Below are positions 1 to 9,701 of a DNA stretch of 64,000 nt, in pieces. Position numbers and translations under genes: made by a program. The DNA comes from Paracoccus sp. DMF-8 (lineage in GTDB: Bacteria > Pseudomonadota > Alphaproteobacteria > Rhodobacterales > Rhodobacteraceae): assembly GCF_029309835.1 (NCBI RefSeq), contig NZ_JARJHL010000010.1:372001-436000 (forward strand), given 5' to 3'. The notes beneath the pieces are model-generated. The model was not told where the DNA came from, did not search any database, and saw only the letters and a list, made by a program, of their open reading frames with translations. Position 1 is the stretch's first letter; the number at the start of each line of letters is the position of its first letter.

Positions 1-1283
1 ATGCCGAATTCCGCACCGAGACCGCTGCCGCGATCCATGAATTCATGGGCGCCCCCGTCGACAAGGCGCGGCTGGCCGAATTTCTGGACCATCTGTGCTA
101 TGTCGCGGTCGACGCGCGGGGCGCGGATGGCTGGCCCGAACTGGCGGACAAGATGCGGCCGGGGCTGGTCCATGCGTTCTATTTCTCGGTCGCGCCGGCG
201 TTGTTCGGCGATATCGCGGAACGGCTGGTCAGTCACAAGATTGCCGATGATGACAGCCGGGTCGTCGTCGAAAAGCCCTTTGGCCGCGATCTGGCCACGG
301 CGCGCGCGCTGAATGCGACGCTGGCGCGCTATTTCCACGAAAGCCAGATCTACCGGATCGACCATTATCTGGGCAAGGAAACCGTCCAGAACCTGATGGC
401 CGTGCGTTTCGCCAATATTCTGTTCGAGCCGCTGTGGAACGCGCAATATGTCGATCACGTCCAGATCACCGTGGCCGAAACGGTGGGCGTCGGCGGGCGC
501 GGCGAATATTACGATCACTCGGGCGCGATCCGCGACATGGTGCAGAACCACATGATGCAGCTTCTGTGTCTGATCGCGATGGAGCCGCCCTATCATTTCG
601 ACCCCGATGCCGTGCGCGACGAAAAGCTGAAGGTGATCCGGGCGCTGGAGCCGCTTGGCGCCGGTGATATCGTGCGCGGTCAGTATGCTGCGGGACCGGA
701 TGGGCCGGGGTATTTGGATGATGCAGAAAACCAGGATCTGCGCACCGAAAGTTTCGTTGCGCTGAAGGTGAATGTCGCCAATTGGCGCTGGACCGGGACG
801 CCCTTTTACCTGCGCACCGGCAAGCGTCTGCGGGCGCGGACCAGCGAGATCGTCGTCACCTTCAAGGAGCCGCCGCATTCGATTTTCGACGAGGCCGTGC
901 CGCGTCCCAACCAGCTTGTCATCAAGCTGCAACCGAATGAAGGCATGCATCTGACCGTGATGATCAAGGAACCGGGGCCGGGTGGCATGCGTTTGGTGCA
1001 GGTGCCTTTGGACATGAGTTTTGCCGATGCGCTTGGCAAGGATGGCGCCGAAATGCCCGATGCCTATGAACGCCTGATCATGGATGTGATCCGGGGCAAC
1101 CAGACCCTGTTCATGCGCGGCGACGAGGTCGAGGCGGCATGGGCATGGACCGACCCGATCATTCAGGAGTGGGAGGCCGGACCGGCGCGTCCCGAACCAT
1201 ATGATCCGGGCTCCAGCGGTCCGGAGGAGGCGCTGCGCCTGCTGCATCGCGACAATCGCCGCTGGCGGGAGATCCGGGCATGA
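1..1283 (+). CDS. zwf: Glucose-6-phosphate 1-dehydrogenase, 5' truncated by the window edge
   Basis: Oxidises glucose-6-phosphate to 6-phosphogluconolactone with NAD(P)+, the first step of the Entner-Doudoroff and oxidative pentose phosphate routes; cytosolic. The frame is open from the window edge (codons in phase from base 3), leaving about 426 residues of a protein normally near 480-490, so only the N-terminal Rossmann start is missing. Visible are EKPFGRD (around 270) and the family active-site signature RIDHYLGKE at 354-380, with the catalytic His and the substrate-binding Lys. The stop TGA overlaps the pgl start (ATGA at 1280), so the two are probably translationally coupled. Confidence 0.97.
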   Translation, partial: AEFRTETAAAIHEFMGAPVDKARLAEFLDHLCYVAVDARGADGWPELADKMRPGLVHAFYFSVAPALFGDIAERLVSHKIADDDSRVVVEKPFGRDLATARALNATLARYFHESQIYRIDHYLGKETVQNLMAVRFANILFEPLWNAQYVDHVQITVAETVGVGGRGEYYDHSGAIRDMVQNHMMQLLCLIAMEPPYHFDPDAVRDEKLKVIRALEPLGAGDIVRGQYAAGPDGPGYLDDAENQDLRTESFVALKVNVANWRWTGTPFYLRTGKRLRARTSEIVVTFKEPPHSIFDEAVPRPNQLVIKLQPNEGMHLTVMIKEPGPGGMRLVQVPLDMSFADALGKDGAEMPDAYERLIMDVIRGNQTLFMRGDEVEAAWAWTDPIIQEWEAGPARPEPYDPGSSGPEEALRLLHRDNRRWREIRA

Positions 1284-1954
1284 CCATGGAATTCATCGAA
1301 TATCCCGACCGCGAGATGCTGGCCCTGTCGCTGGCCAACAGGATTGCGGGACAACTGGCCCAGCATCTGCGGATGAATGACCGCGCCAGCCTGTGCGTGC
1401 CGGGCGGCACCACGCCCGCGCCGCTTTTCGATACCTTGTCGGGCAGTGATATCGACTGGTCGCGGGTCACCGTTTTCCTGAATGACGAGCGGTGGGTGGA
1501 TGGCGGGCATAACCGTTCCAACTCGCGGCTTTTGCGGCGGCATCTGCTGCGCGACCGTGCGGCGGGGGCGCAATATCTGGATCTCTATACCGGCGATGCC
1601 GGGCCCGAGGATGCGGCGCCGGGCCTGAGCGACCGGATCGCGGATCATTTGCCGATCACGGTTCTGCTTTTGGGGATGGGCAATGACATGCACACCGCCA
1701 GCCTGTTTCCGAACCTGCCCGCGACCGAGGCGGCCTTGCAGTCCGACGCGCCTGCGGTCATGGCGGTTCGGGATGCGGGTGATGAGCCGCGCATCACCCT
1801 GACCGCGCCCGCGCTGAAACAGGCGATCAGCCTGCATCTGATGATCACCGGCCCCGAAAAACGCCAGGCGCTGGAACGGGCGCGGCAGCTTTCGCCGCTG
1901 GAGGCCCCGATCAAGACCTTTCTGAACGGTTTGACGGTACATTGGGCCGAGTGA
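1280..1954 (+). CDS. pgl: 6-phosphogluconolactonase
   Basis: Hydrolyses 6-phosphogluconolactone to 6-phosphogluconate, directly downstream of Zwf in the pathway and on the DNA. The 224-residue length fits the DevB/Pgl family. Family motifs are visible: a glycine-rich PGGTTP near residue 40, NDERWV near residue 70, and [16 protein letters not shown] near residues 125-142. The ATG at 1280 overlaps the zwf stop; an in-frame ATG at 1286 is the alternative start. It ends a few bases before the pgi ATG, so zwf-pgl-pgi reads as one transcript. Confidence 0.95.
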   Translation: MTMEFIEYPDREMLALSLANRIAGQLAQHLRMNDRASLCVPGGTTPAPLFDTLSGSDIDWSRVTVFLNDERWVDGGHNRSNSRLLRRHLLRDRAAGAQYLDLYTGDAGPEDAAPGLSDRIADHLPITVLLLGMGNDMHTASLFPNLPATEAALQSDAPAVMAVRDAGDEPRITLTAPALKQAISLHLMITGPEKRQALERARQLSPLEAPIKTFLNGLTVHWAE

Positions 1955-1959
1955 GGCAG

Positions 1960-3576
1960 ATGACAGACCAGAACGACATTTGGAACCAGTTGATCCGGCA
2001 CCGCGAGGGGCAGGGCGATACGCGGATCGAGACGCTGTTTGCGCAGGATCCGGCGCGGGCGCAGGGCTTTGCGACCTCGGCACTGGGGATGGTGCTGGAC
2101 TGGTCCAAGACCACCATCGACGCCGGGGCGCGTGACCTGCTGCTGCAACTGGCCGCCCCGGTTGCTGCGCGCCGTGCGGCGATGTTTGCGGGTGAAAGGA
2201 TCAATGAAACCGAAGGACGGGCCGTCCTGCATACCGCGTTGCGCAGCCCCGACGGCAGGGTCGAGGTGGACGGGCGCGATATCATGGCGGGTGTGCGCGA
2301 CACGCTGGCCCATATGCGTGATTTCGCGACCCGCCTGCGTGATGGCAGGTTCACGGGGCAGGGCGGCAGGATCACCGATGTCGTGAATATCGGCATCGGG
2401 GGTTCGGATCTGGGGCCTGCGATGGCCGTGCGGGCCCTGGCGCCCCGGCATGACGGGCCGCGCGTGCATTTCGTGTCGAATGTCGACGGCGCCGATATCG
2501 CCGATGTGTTGAAACCTCTGGACCCGGAAACGACGCTGGTCATCGTCGCGTCAAAGACCTTTACCACCATCGAGACGATGACCAATGCCGTTACCGCGCG
2601 GCGCTGGATGGCGGAAAAGGTCAGGACGCCCGCAGCGCAATTCGCGGCGCTTTCGTCGGCGCAGGGGCGGACGGCGCAATGGGGCATCGACGCCGATCGC
2701 GTTTTCGGGTTCGAGGATTGGGTCGGCGGGCGCTATTCGGTCTGGGGACCGATCGGCCTGTCGCTGATGATCGCCATCGGCGCCGATCGTTTCGACGAGT
2801 TTCTGGCCGGAGGTGCCGCGATGGACGCGCATTTCCAATCCGCGCCCGTTGCGGAAAACCTGCCCGTCCTGTTGGCGCTGATCGGGATCTGGCATCATCA
2901 GATCTGCGGCTATGCGACCCGCGCGGTTCTGCCCTATGACAACCGTCTGGCAAGGCTTCCGGCCTATCTGCAGCAGCTTGAGATGGAATCGAACGGCAAG
3001 CGCGTTGCGATGGATGGCAGCGATCTGACCCGCCCTTCGGGACCGGTGGTCTGGGGCGAGCCGGGGACGAACGGCCAGCATGCCTTTTACCAACTGATCC
3101 ATCAGGGCACGGCGGTCGTGCCTTGCGAATTCATCCTTGCCGCCAAGGGGCACGAGCCGCATCTGGCGCATCATCATCTGCTGCTGGTCGCCAACTGCCT
3201 TGCCCAGTCCGAGGCGCTGATGCGCGGCCGCAGCCTTGATCAGGCGCGCGCGCTGATGGCGGAAAAGGGCCTGACCGGGGATGAGCTGGAACGCCAGGCG
3301 CGGCACCGGGTCTTTCCGGGCAACCGCCCCTCGACCACCTTGCTGATATCGGAACTGACGCCGCGCACGCTTGGGCAGATCGTCGCGCTGTATGAACACC
3401 GCGTCTTTGCCGAGGGGGTCATTCTGGGCATCAACAGCTTTGATCAATGGGGGGTCGAACTGGGCAAGGAACTGGCCTTGCAGGTCGCGCCCCTGCTGGA
3501 AGGCAAGGATGTGCCCGGCCACGATCCTTCGACCAATCGGCTGGCGGGGCTGGTGCGGGAGTTGCGCGGCGGCTAG
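1960..3576 (+). CDS. pgi: Glucose-6-phosphate isomerase
   Basis: Interconverts glucose-6-phosphate and fructose-6-phosphate, feeding fructose-6-phosphate into Zwf in a cyclic Entner-Doudoroff scheme. The protein is 538 residues, as expected for the bacterial enzyme. Both PGI signatures are present: [13 protein letters not shown] (near residue 255) and [13 protein letters not shown] (near residue 495), plus the catalytic-region ESNGKRV. I chose ATG 1960 over an upstream in-frame TTG (1942), because the TTG lies inside pgl and the ATG gives the usual N-terminus. Third gene of the zwf-pgl-pgi operon. Confidence 0.96.
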   Translation: MTDQNDIWNQLIRHREGQGDTRIETLFAQDPARAQGFATSALGMVLDWSKTTIDAGARDLLLQLAAPVAARRAAMFAGERINETEGRAVLHTALRSPDGRVEVDGRDIMAGVRDTLAHMRDFATRLRDGRFTGQGGRITDVVNIGIGGSDLGPAMAVRALAPRHDGPRVHFVSNVDGADIADVLKPLDPETTLVIVASKTFTTIETMTNAVTARRWMAEKVRTPAAQFAALSSAQGRTAQWGIDADRVFGFEDWVGGRYSVWGPIGLSLMIAIGADRFDEFLAGGAAMDAHFQSAPVAENLPVLLALIGIWHHQICGYATRAVLPYDNRLARLPAYLQQLEMESNGKRVAMDGSDLTRPSGPVVWGEPGTNGQHAFYQLIHQGTAVVPCEFILAAKGHEPHLAHHHLLLVANCLAQSEALMRGRSLDQARALMAEKGLTGDELERQARHRVFPGNRPSTTLLISELTPRTLGQIVALYEHRVFAEGVILGINSFDQWGVELGKELALQVAPLLEGKDVPGHDPSTNRLAGLVRELRGG

Positions 3577-3597
3577 TTGTTCATTTCGCGTGAAACA

Positions 3598-3674
3598 TGG
3601 TCGGGGCGAGAGGATTCGAACCTCCGGCCTACGGTACCCAAAACCGTCGCGCTACCAGGCTGCGCTACGCCCCG
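3598..3674 (-). tRNA. tRNA-Pro (anticodon UGG), CCA encoded
   Basis: The minus strand folds as a complete cloverleaf. The acceptor stem CGGGGCG pairs with CGCCCCG, the anticodon stem ACGGT/ACCGT encloses the loop TTTGGGT (anticodon TGG), and the T-arm has GGTTCGAATCC. The 3' CCA is encoded at 3600-3598. It is convergent with pgi. The 3' end of the DUF192 gene overlaps its 5' acceptor stem by about 10 bases. Confidence 0.95.
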
Positions 3675-4222
3675 AACCCGGCTGTCATAGCCGCACCGCG
3701 CTGCGGTTGAAAGCGAAAACGCGCGCTACAGTCGCAGGGCGCGCGGGCCGTGCTTTGCGGCAGATCGGGGTGGGCCATGCGCCATGCCGATGCGCGATGC
3801 CCCATCCGCGCGGCGTCGCCGCCGGGCACTTCAAGCACCATCAGGCGGTCGGGCGCGCTGTCTCCGGGCAGGTGGCCGGGGATCGAGGTTTCGTCATGGG
3901 GGCGGGCGTCCGGATGGATGTGACGCACCACGCCATGCTGATCCAGAAAGATCATATCCAGCGAAATCAGCGTGTTGCGCATCCAGAAGCTGACCGGAGC
4001 AGGCGTTTCGTAGATGAACAGCATGCCGCTGCCCCGGGGCAGGTGTTCGCGAAACATCAGGCCGCGGGCACGTTCTCGGGGATCGTCCGCGATCTCGACC
4101 CGAACGCTGACCTGCCGCTGGCCATCCGTGAATGTGACCTGATCGGGCCTGCAGGCGACGGCATCCTGCGCGGCAGGCGCCGCTGAAAACAGCAAGGCAA
4201 AGATCGCGGCAAGCGAGGTCAT
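3665..4222 (-). CDS. DUF192 family secreted protein
   Basis: A 185-residue protein with an N-terminal hydrophobic segment and AAPAAQ-like cleavage region (residues 1-20), so probably exported. The body carries the DUF192 hallmarks: ARGLMFRE (near 55), [24 protein letters not shown] split around residues 65-90, and [13 protein letters not shown] near 128. The biochemical role of the family is not established. Its stop codon lies inside the tRNA-Pro gene. The last ~35 residues after the domain are compositionally ordinary but unconserved to my knowledge. The cold-shock gene sits just upstream on the same strand. Confidence 0.85.
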   Translation of the reverse strand: MTSLAAIFALLFSAAPAAQDAVACRPDQVTFTDGQRQVSVRVEIADDPRERARGLMFREHLPRGSGMLFIYETPAPVSFWMRNTLISLDMIFLDQHGVVRHIHPDARPHDETSIPGHLPGDSAPDRLMVLEVPGGDAARMGHRASAWRMAHPDLPQSTARAPCDCSARFRFQPQRGAAMTAGFGA

Positions 4223-4232
4223 GCCAATCCTT

Positions 4233-4280
4233 CCTCTGATCGGGCCTCTGATCGGGCCTCTGATCGGGCCTTTGATCCGG
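4233..4280. repeat. 12-bp tandem repeat, four copies
   Basis: The unit CCTCTGATCGGG is repeated exactly at 4233-4244, 4245-4256 and 4257-4268. A fourth copy, diverged by a few bases, occupies 4269-4280. It lies between the broken cold-shock gene and the DUF192 start, so on the minus strand it is in the leader of DUF192. No function can be read from the sequence. Confidence 0.8.
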
Positions 4281-4364
4281 TCGCGCGGTCAGGCCCATGC
4301 TGAACGACCATATGCCGCACAGAGTCGTGCGGCGCCATGGAATTGTGATTCTGAACAGCGGCGG

Positions 4365-4953
4365 TCAGAGCGCGCCGGCAACCAGACGGGGTTTCAGCAG
4401 CAGCGATGCGGCGGCGGCCGAAGGGCGGCTGTCTTCGCCCACGCGATCCCAGCTCAGCACCTGCGCGGCCATCAGGCCACGGCGGCCATCGACCACGCGC
4501 AGCGCAATCGCTTCGCCCACGGTCAGATCGGCAAAGCCGCAATGACGCAGAACCTCGATATGCAAAAAGACATCGCCTTTTTGACCGAAGATATTGGCAA
4601 AGCCGAAACCCTTGGCCTTGTCGAACCATTTGACGCGGGCCGGCAGCAGGGGCAGCCGCTCGACCTCTTCGGGGGCAGCGCCGCTGAGATCGGCAATCGG
4701 GGGCATCTGCCCGCCGGCAGGAGGCTCGATCGACAGAACCTCGACCGCCTGCATGCCGCGCGCGGTCTGCTGGGCGATCACCTCGACCGCGGAGCCGTCG
4801 GCAACCGAGCTTTGTCCGAAGTTGCGCAGGACGTTGGCGTGCAAAAGCACGTCGCATTCGCTTTCGTCAGCCGAAGAAAGCCAAAGCCCGTGCTGCATCG
4901 AACCATTTTATGACGCCCGCTAATTGGCGTTTCTGACCTTCTAATTCGCTCAT
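4365..4953 (-). pseudogene. Double cold-shock-domain protein, disrupted by two 1-base deletions
   Basis: RNA-binding protein with two cold-shock domains, a form typical of Rhodobacterales. The true start is ATG at 4953 after GGGGAAATG; the N-terminus reads MSELEGQKRQLAGVIKWFD. The frame is lost within the first RNP motif. One base is missing in the C-run at 4887-4889 (restoring GFGF) and another near 4873-4880. From there the frame runs intact through the rest of domain 1 (DVLLHANVLRNFGQSS) and domain 2 (ARVKWFDKAKGFGFANIF). Adding two bases makes the length an exact multiple of three (about 196 residues), which supports two deletions. As written only a 177-residue piece lacking RNP1 of domain 1 can be made. 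Confidence 0.82.
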
Positions 4954-5098
4954 TTCCCCATGTTACCCTTAAATGACCGGCAGAGATCCCGGCCGCAACC
5001 ATTGCCCGGACACTCGGTGCCGCCGACGCGACGATAGCGCGGATACGATAGAGCGCATGGTCAGGTTTTCCTTACCATGAGTTCATTAAGGGCAGGAA

Positions 5099-5761
5099 TC
5101 AAGGGCTAAGACGCGATATCTGCCACGAACTTCCTGTAGTATTTTCCGGATCCGCGCCCAAATTGCTGGTTTCGCTGATATATTTATTGTTCACCCAACG
5201 AAAGCGATCATGCAGCCGGAACGCTCCGTCACTCCAGAATTCGATCTCTCTGGGGGTGATCCGGTAGCCCCCCCAATGCGGCGGACGTGGGGGATTCAAC
5301 CCAAGGTTGCTTTTCTGGCGCTCGACCTCGGCGGCCAGCGCATCGCGGCTCTGCAATGGGCGGCTTTGTGCCGATGCCCAGGCCCCGATCCGCGATTCCA
5401 GCGGTCTGGATTGATAATATGCGTCGGACAGGGCGCCGTCGACGCGGCTGACATCGCCGCGCAAACGAATCTGCCGGCGCAGGCTTTTCCAGTGCAGGAC
5501 CACGGCCGCGACGCCGGTTTCCGCGATCTGGGTGGCCTTGGCGCTTTCGTAATTGGTGTAGAACACGAAGGCACCAGAATCGCCCTGGCCCTCGATTTCC
5601 TTGAGCAGCACGATGCGGACATCGGGCAGGCCAGAGGCGTCGACCGTCGCCAGCGCCATCGCATTGGGGTCGTTCGGCTCGGTTTTCTCTGCCTCTGCCA
5701 GCCAGGCCCGGGCGATCTGAAAGGGGTCGTCGCCCGCGAAAATGCCGTCACGGTCGCTCAT
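5099..5761 (-). CDS. pdxH: Pyridoxamine 5'-phosphate oxidase
   Basis: FMN-dependent oxidation of pyridoxine/pyridoxamine 5'-phosphate to pyridoxal 5'-phosphate, the last step of vitamin B6 synthesis and salvage. The 220 residues match the family. Visible are the FMN-binding RIVLLKEIE and [16 protein letters not shown] region (residues 50-80), the [12 protein letters not shown] segment, SRIGAWAS, and the C-terminal [15 protein letters not shown] and WQISRLSP. The start at 5761 is shared by a short divergent region with fabI. The insertion [13 protein letters not shown] before the last motif is a little longer than I expect. Confidence 0.93.
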   Translation of the reverse strand: MSDRDGIFAGDDPFQIARAWLAEAEKTEPNDPNAMALATVDASGLPDVRIVLLKEIEGQGDSGAFVFYTNYESAKATQIAETGVAAVVLHWKSLRRQIRLRGDVSRVDGALSDAYYQSRPLESRIGAWASAQSRPLQSRDALAAEVERQKSNLGLNPPRPPHWGGYRITPREIEFWSDGAFRLHDRFRWVNNKYISETSNLGADPENTTGSSWQISRLSP

Positions 5762-5842
5762 TGTGGAAATACTCCTGCCCTTGATGCCCCGACGCAGTTG
5801 TCCTAATCCTGCGGAGTTGAAGAAACCGCGAGGGACTGAGAA
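5762..5842. promoter_or_regulatory. Divergent pdxH/fabI intergenic region
   Basis: An 81-bp gap separates the pdxH start (minus) from the fabI start (plus), so both promoters must lie here or inside the neighbouring coding ends. A purine-rich GCGAGGGA precedes fabI at a usable ribosome-binding distance. I cannot assign -35/-10 boxes with confidence. Confidence 0.4.
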
Positions 5843-6670
5843 ATGTCAAGCAATGGCGGGTTGGAATTGATGAAGGGCAAACGCGGGCTGATCATGGGCC
5901 TTGCGAATGACAAGTCGATCGCCTGGGGAATCGCCAAGGCCCTGGCGGATGCTGGCGCAGAAATTGCCTTTTCCTATCAAGGGGATGCGCTGAAGCGTCG
6001 GGTCGAGCCGCTGGCGGCGCAGCTTGGTTCGGATTTCGTCGTTGAATGCGATGTTTCCGATGAGTCGTCGATCGTGGGACTTTTTGACGCGCTGCGCGGG
6101 CGTTGGGACAGCATTGATTTCGTCGTTCATGCGATCGGCTTTTCCGACAAGGAACAACTGCGCGGCCGCTATGCCGACACGACGCGCGACAACTTCCTGA
6201 TGACGATGGATATTTCCGTTTATTCCTTTACCGCGGTCGCGCGCCATGCCGCAGCGATGATGCCGGATGGCGGCGCGATGCTGACGCTGACCTATTACGG
6301 CGCCGAACGCGTCATGCCGCATTACAACGTCATGGGCATCGCCAAGGCCGCGCTGGAGGCGTCGGTGCGCTATCTGGCCGAGGATCTGGGCAAGGATGGC
6401 ATCCGCGTCAACGCAATCTCGGCCGGGCCGATCAAGACGCTGGCCGCCTCGGGGATCGGCGATTTCCGCTATATCCTGAAATGGAACGAGCTGAACTCGC
6501 CCCTGCGTCGCAACGTCAATCAGGACGATGTCGGGCGGTCCGCGCTGTATCTGCTGTCGGATCTTGGCAGCGGCGTGACCGGCGAAACGCATCACGTCGA
6601 TGCGGGCTATCATATCGTCGGCATGAAGGCCGTCGATGCGCCCGATATCGACGCGGCGAGGAAAGACTGA
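5843..6670 (+). CDS. fabI: Enoyl-[acyl-carrier-protein] reductase (NADH)
   Basis: Catalyses the last reductive step of each fatty-acid elongation cycle. The 275-residue short-chain dehydrogenase has the FabI-type N-terminus [13 protein letters not shown] (residues ~17-30) and [12 protein letters not shown]. The catalytic segment [13 protein letters not shown] carries Tyr and Lys in the Y-x6-K spacing. [13 protein letters not shown] and the C-terminal [15 protein letters not shown] are also typical. The ATG at 5843 has AGGGA upstream; an in-frame ATG at 5870 is a shorter alternative. Confidence 0.95.
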   Translation: MSSNGGLELMKGKRGLIMGLANDKSIAWGIAKALADAGAEIAFSYQGDALKRRVEPLAAQLGSDFVVECDVSDESSIVGLFDALRGRWDSIDFVVHAIGFSDKEQLRGRYADTTRDNFLMTMDISVYSFTAVARHAAAMMPDGGAMLTLTYYGAERVMPHYNVMGIAKAALEASVRYLAEDLGKDGIRVNAISAGPIKTLAASGIGDFRYILKWNELNSPLRRNVNQDDVGRSALYLLSDLGSGVTGETHHVDAGYHIVGMKAVDAPDIDAARKD

Positions 6671-6726
6671 ACCTGACGCGCGGCCCCGGTATCGGGGCCG
6701 GCATTACACCGGGACATGCGCCCCAG

Positions 6727-7341
6727 ATGAATATCGATCAATTCGCGGCGCTGATCACGGCCCTGTCGCTGGCCATTCTCAGCCCCGGACCCGCCATCAT
6801 CGCCACCATTCAGGCCGCGTTCAATCACGGGCGCGGCAGGGCCTTGCCCTATGCCCTGGGGTTGGGGGCGGGGGCGGCGCTGTGGTGCCTGTTCGCGCTG
6901 GCCGGGCTTGCGGCGGTGTTCCGGCTGCATCCGGCGCTGTTTTCCGCGCTGAAAATCTTTGGCGGGCTGTATCTGTTCTGGTTTGCCTGGGGGTTGTGGC
7001 GTGCCTCGATGCAGGACCTGCCCAAGGCTGCGGGCGGCGCCAGCCGGGGCTTCATGGGCGGCATCGCGCTGAACCTGTCGAACCCCAAGCCCGCCCTGTT
7101 CTACGCCACCCTGATTCTGTCGGTCTTTCCCGGCGCGCTGAGCCTTGGCCAGCAATCGGTGATCTTTGCCGTCTGTCTGGGGACGGAACTGTTCTGGTAT
7201 GCGGTCGTCGCAATCGCCATGTCGACAGCGGGGGCAAGGGCGCGTTATTTTTCGGCCAAGACCTGGATCGACCGCGCGGCATCCGTCGCGATGGCGAGCC
7301 TTGGCCTGTTGTTGATTCTGGAAACCTTGAAAGGACCGTAA
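6727..7341 (+). CDS. LysE/RhtB family amino-acid exporter
   Basis: A 204-residue integral membrane protein with about six hydrophobic segments. The family signature LSPGPAIIATIQAAFNHGRG is at residues ~15-34, and LNLSNPKPALFYATL at ~112-126. Members export amino acids such as threonine, homoserine or lysine; the substrate here cannot be told. I start at ATG 6727, since the longer upstream frame overlaps fabI and lacks sense. The stop abuts the gpt ATG (7342), suggesting co-transcription. Confidence 0.88.
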   Translation: MNIDQFAALITALSLAILSPGPAIIATIQAAFNHGRGRALPYALGLGAGAALWCLFALAGLAAVFRLHPALFSALKIFGGLYLFWFAWGLWRASMQDLPKAAGGASRGFMGGIALNLSNPKPALFYATLILSVFPGALSLGQQSVIFAVCLGTELFWYAVVAIAMSTAGARARYFSAKTWIDRAASVAMASLGLLLILETLKGP

Positions 7342-7830
7342 ATGACCGACCGCCTGCCACATGAAAGGGGCTTCCATGTCAGCTGGGACCAGCTTCACCG
7401 GGATGCGCGGGCGCTGGCGTGGCGGCTTGACGGTCGGGACTGGCGTGCCATCGTCGCGATCACGCGCGGCGGGCTGGTGCCTGCGATGATCGTCGCGCGC
7501 GAGCTGGACATCCGCACCATCGACACGATTTCCGTCAAATCCTACAACAAGCAGGAACAGGGCGGGCTGGAGGTTCTGAAATCCCCCGATCCCGCGCTGA
7601 TGGAGGATGGCGACGGTATTCTGGTCGTGGACGATCTGGTCGATTCCGGGCGCACGCTGGAACTGGTGCGCAATATGTATCCCAAGGCGCATTTCGCCAC
7701 CGTCTATGCCAAGCCCAAGGGGCGCCCGATGGTGCAGGATTATGTGACCGAGGTCAGTCAGGACACCTGGATCTTTTTTCCCTGGGACATGGCGCTGCAA
7801 TATGTCGAACCCTATCGCGGCAGCGATTGA
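7342..7830 (+). CDS. gpt: Xanthine-guanine phosphoribosyltransferase
   Basis: Purine salvage enzyme joining PRPP to xanthine or guanine. Its 162 residues match the Gpt family. The PRPP-binding motif [13 protein letters not shown] is at residues ~94-106 and [18 protein letters not shown] is near residue 40. The C-terminal TWIFFPWD segment is typical of the purine-contact region. The start codon directly follows the exporter stop. A strong terminator follows at 7855. Confidence 0.93.
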   Translation: MTDRLPHERGFHVSWDQLHRDARALAWRLDGRDWRAIVAITRGGLVPAMIVARELDIRTIDTISVKSYNKQEQGGLEVLKSPDPALMEDGDGILVVDDLVDSGRTLELVRNMYPKAHFATVYAKPKGRPMVQDYVTEVSQDTWIFFPWDMALQYVEPYRGSD

Positions 7831-7854
7831 GGGCGCAGACAGCATCCCCGACAG

Positions 7855-7879
7855 GGCGGCCCGCCACGGCCGCCTTTTT
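7855..7879 (+). terminator. Rho-independent terminator after gpt
   Basis: The perfect 7-bp inverted repeat GGCGGCC/GGCCGCC with a 6-base loop (7855-7874) is followed directly by TTTTT. It ends the fabI-exporter-gpt block. Confidence 0.85.
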
Positions 7880-8016
7880 CCATCGCGGGGGAGGGGGCGG
7901 ACAGGTGCGGTCCCGCCCAGGGTGCAAAATTGATCCGGTGGGCAGTTCACCTTGGGCATGCCGCAGGCTAAGCATGGGGCAGAATTGTCTGGAATTTCTT
8001 GGTGGAGTGCATTTTG

Positions 8017-9605
8017 GTGACCGATCGGGACGATAAGCCCGCGCAAGAGCGCGCAGGCAAGGGGAACGGCAAAGCCGCAGGCAAGCACAAGGACGGCCAG
8101 AACAAGGGGCGTGGTCAGGCTGCCGACAGAAACCGGGGCCAGAATCGGGGCCAGCAGCGCGACCAGAATCGCATCCGCAAACAGGATCAGGCCGGCGCGC
8201 AGGCTGGCGATGCCGAAACCGCGCCCGCCAAGACTGCCGAAAGCAAGGAACAGGCCCGCGCCGCGCGCCGCGCCCTGAACCAGTCGGCCCGCGCCGCCGC
8301 CCGCGTCGAACGTCAGGCCGAACGGGCGCAGCGCAAGCAGGAACGGGCCGACCGGAAAGCGGGCAGCGCCGACGACGGCGCAAAGCCTGCGGACAAGAAA
8401 CGCGACCGGCCGGATGGCGCGGCAAGGGCGGCCGATGCCGGGGGCGCGAAAAGCCCGGCAAGAACCGGAACGGCCAGAACCGGATCGGCGACAAGCAAGC
8501 CGTCCGGGGCAAGAAGGACCGGGCCGACAAACCGGGCGCGCGCGGCTTTGTGCCCTTTGTGCCGGTGGCCGATGCCGACCCCGTCCCGGTTGTCGCGGCG
8601 CCTCTGGATGATGTCGAAAGCGCGCCCTTCAATATCCTGCTGATTGGTCAGGCCGGTGCGCTGGCCCGGCAGGCGGTGATCTTTGCGGCCAGCCTTCGGA
8701 TGTTTTCACCCAAATGGCGCGGCCGCCTGATCGTCGCCGAACCCCGGCGAAGGTGCACGGAGCGGCGCATCGACGCGGATGGGCGCGGTCGAACGCGATC
8801 TGCTGACGGGGTTCGGTGCGGAAATCCTGCCCTTTACCGCCGTGCATTTCGGGCGCGGCTACCCCTATGGCAACAAGATCGAGGCCCTGTCGCTTCTGCC
8901 CGCGGGCGAGCCCTTTGTCTTTTTCGATTCGGACACGATCATCACCGGCCCGCTTGGCCGTTGCGCGATCGATTTCAGCCGCCCGACCGCCTCGATGCGG
9001 CGCAGGGGCAGTTGGCCCGAGCCGCCGCTTCACGGGCCGGGCTACAGCGATATCTGGCGTTCGCTCTATGACCGGTTCGGGCTGGATTTCGAAAGCTCGC
9101 TGGACCCCGACCAGCCCGACGAACATTGGGAACGCTATCTGTATTTCAACGCAGGCTGGTTTCTGGGCGATGATCCGGCCGAATTCGGCAGGCGTTTTCT
9201 GGACTGGTCGCTGGCCCTGCGCAACGAACCGGGCGAGGTGCTGGCCAGCCAGAGCCTTGATCCCTGGCTGGATCAGGCGATCCTGCCGCTGGTCGTCCAC
9301 GCGCTTGGCGGCGGGCGTCCGGGGCCGGAACTGGATGGTTTCGACAATGGCGTGACCTGCCATTACCGCAATCTTTCGCTGCTTTACGCCCGCAGATCCG
9401 ACAGGGCCGTCGCCGCGATGGAACGCGTGCTGGACCTGCCCGAACTGCGCCCGCTGGTGCAGCAGGATGCAGGCTATGACAAGCTGGTCCGCGAGGGCGC
9501 GGGCGGGGCCTGATCCGCCCGATTTTCGCGGGCAAGCCTTTGCCCAGCAAGGAAAAGGCGATCCGGCAAGAGCTGAAGAAACAGGGGTTGTGGTTCGGCC
9601 GCTGA
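8017..9605 (+). pseudogene. Glycosyltransferase-fold protein with basic low-complexity N-terminus, three 1-base indels
   Basis: The gene can be rebuilt as one ~529-residue protein if a G is added in the G-run at 8440-8444, a C removed from the C-run at 8742-8745 and a G added in the G-run at 9505-9508. The length then becomes divisible by three. Residues 1 to ~185 are Lys/Arg/Gln/Ala-rich repeats of no clear fold. The rest reads as a nucleotide-sugar-transferase-like domain (FNILLIGQAGALARQA, then PFVFFDSDTIITGPL with a DxD-like motif, YLYFNAGWFLG). The C-terminus runs past the apparent stop at 9513 to KKQGLWFGR and TGA at 9603-9605. I favour GTG 8017 (GGAG upstream); TTG 7999 is possible. 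Family assignment is tentative. Confidence 0.65.
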
Positions 9606-9616
9606 TGTCGTGGGCC

Positions 9617-9676
9617 AGAGCGGTTGCGGACAGAGCGGTCGCGGCCAAAGCGGTTGCGGCCAGAGCGGTCGCGGTG
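9617..9676. repeat. 15-bp tandem repeat, four copies
   Basis: Four consecutive 15-bp units related to AGAGCGGTTGCGGCC start at 9617, 9632, 9647 and 9662, alternating T/C at one position. The array fills the gap between two convergent broken genes. No transcript or binding site can be inferred. Confidence 0.8.
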
Positions 9677-9701
9677 CCGCAAACCGCTCTGCCCGCCGCG
9701 A

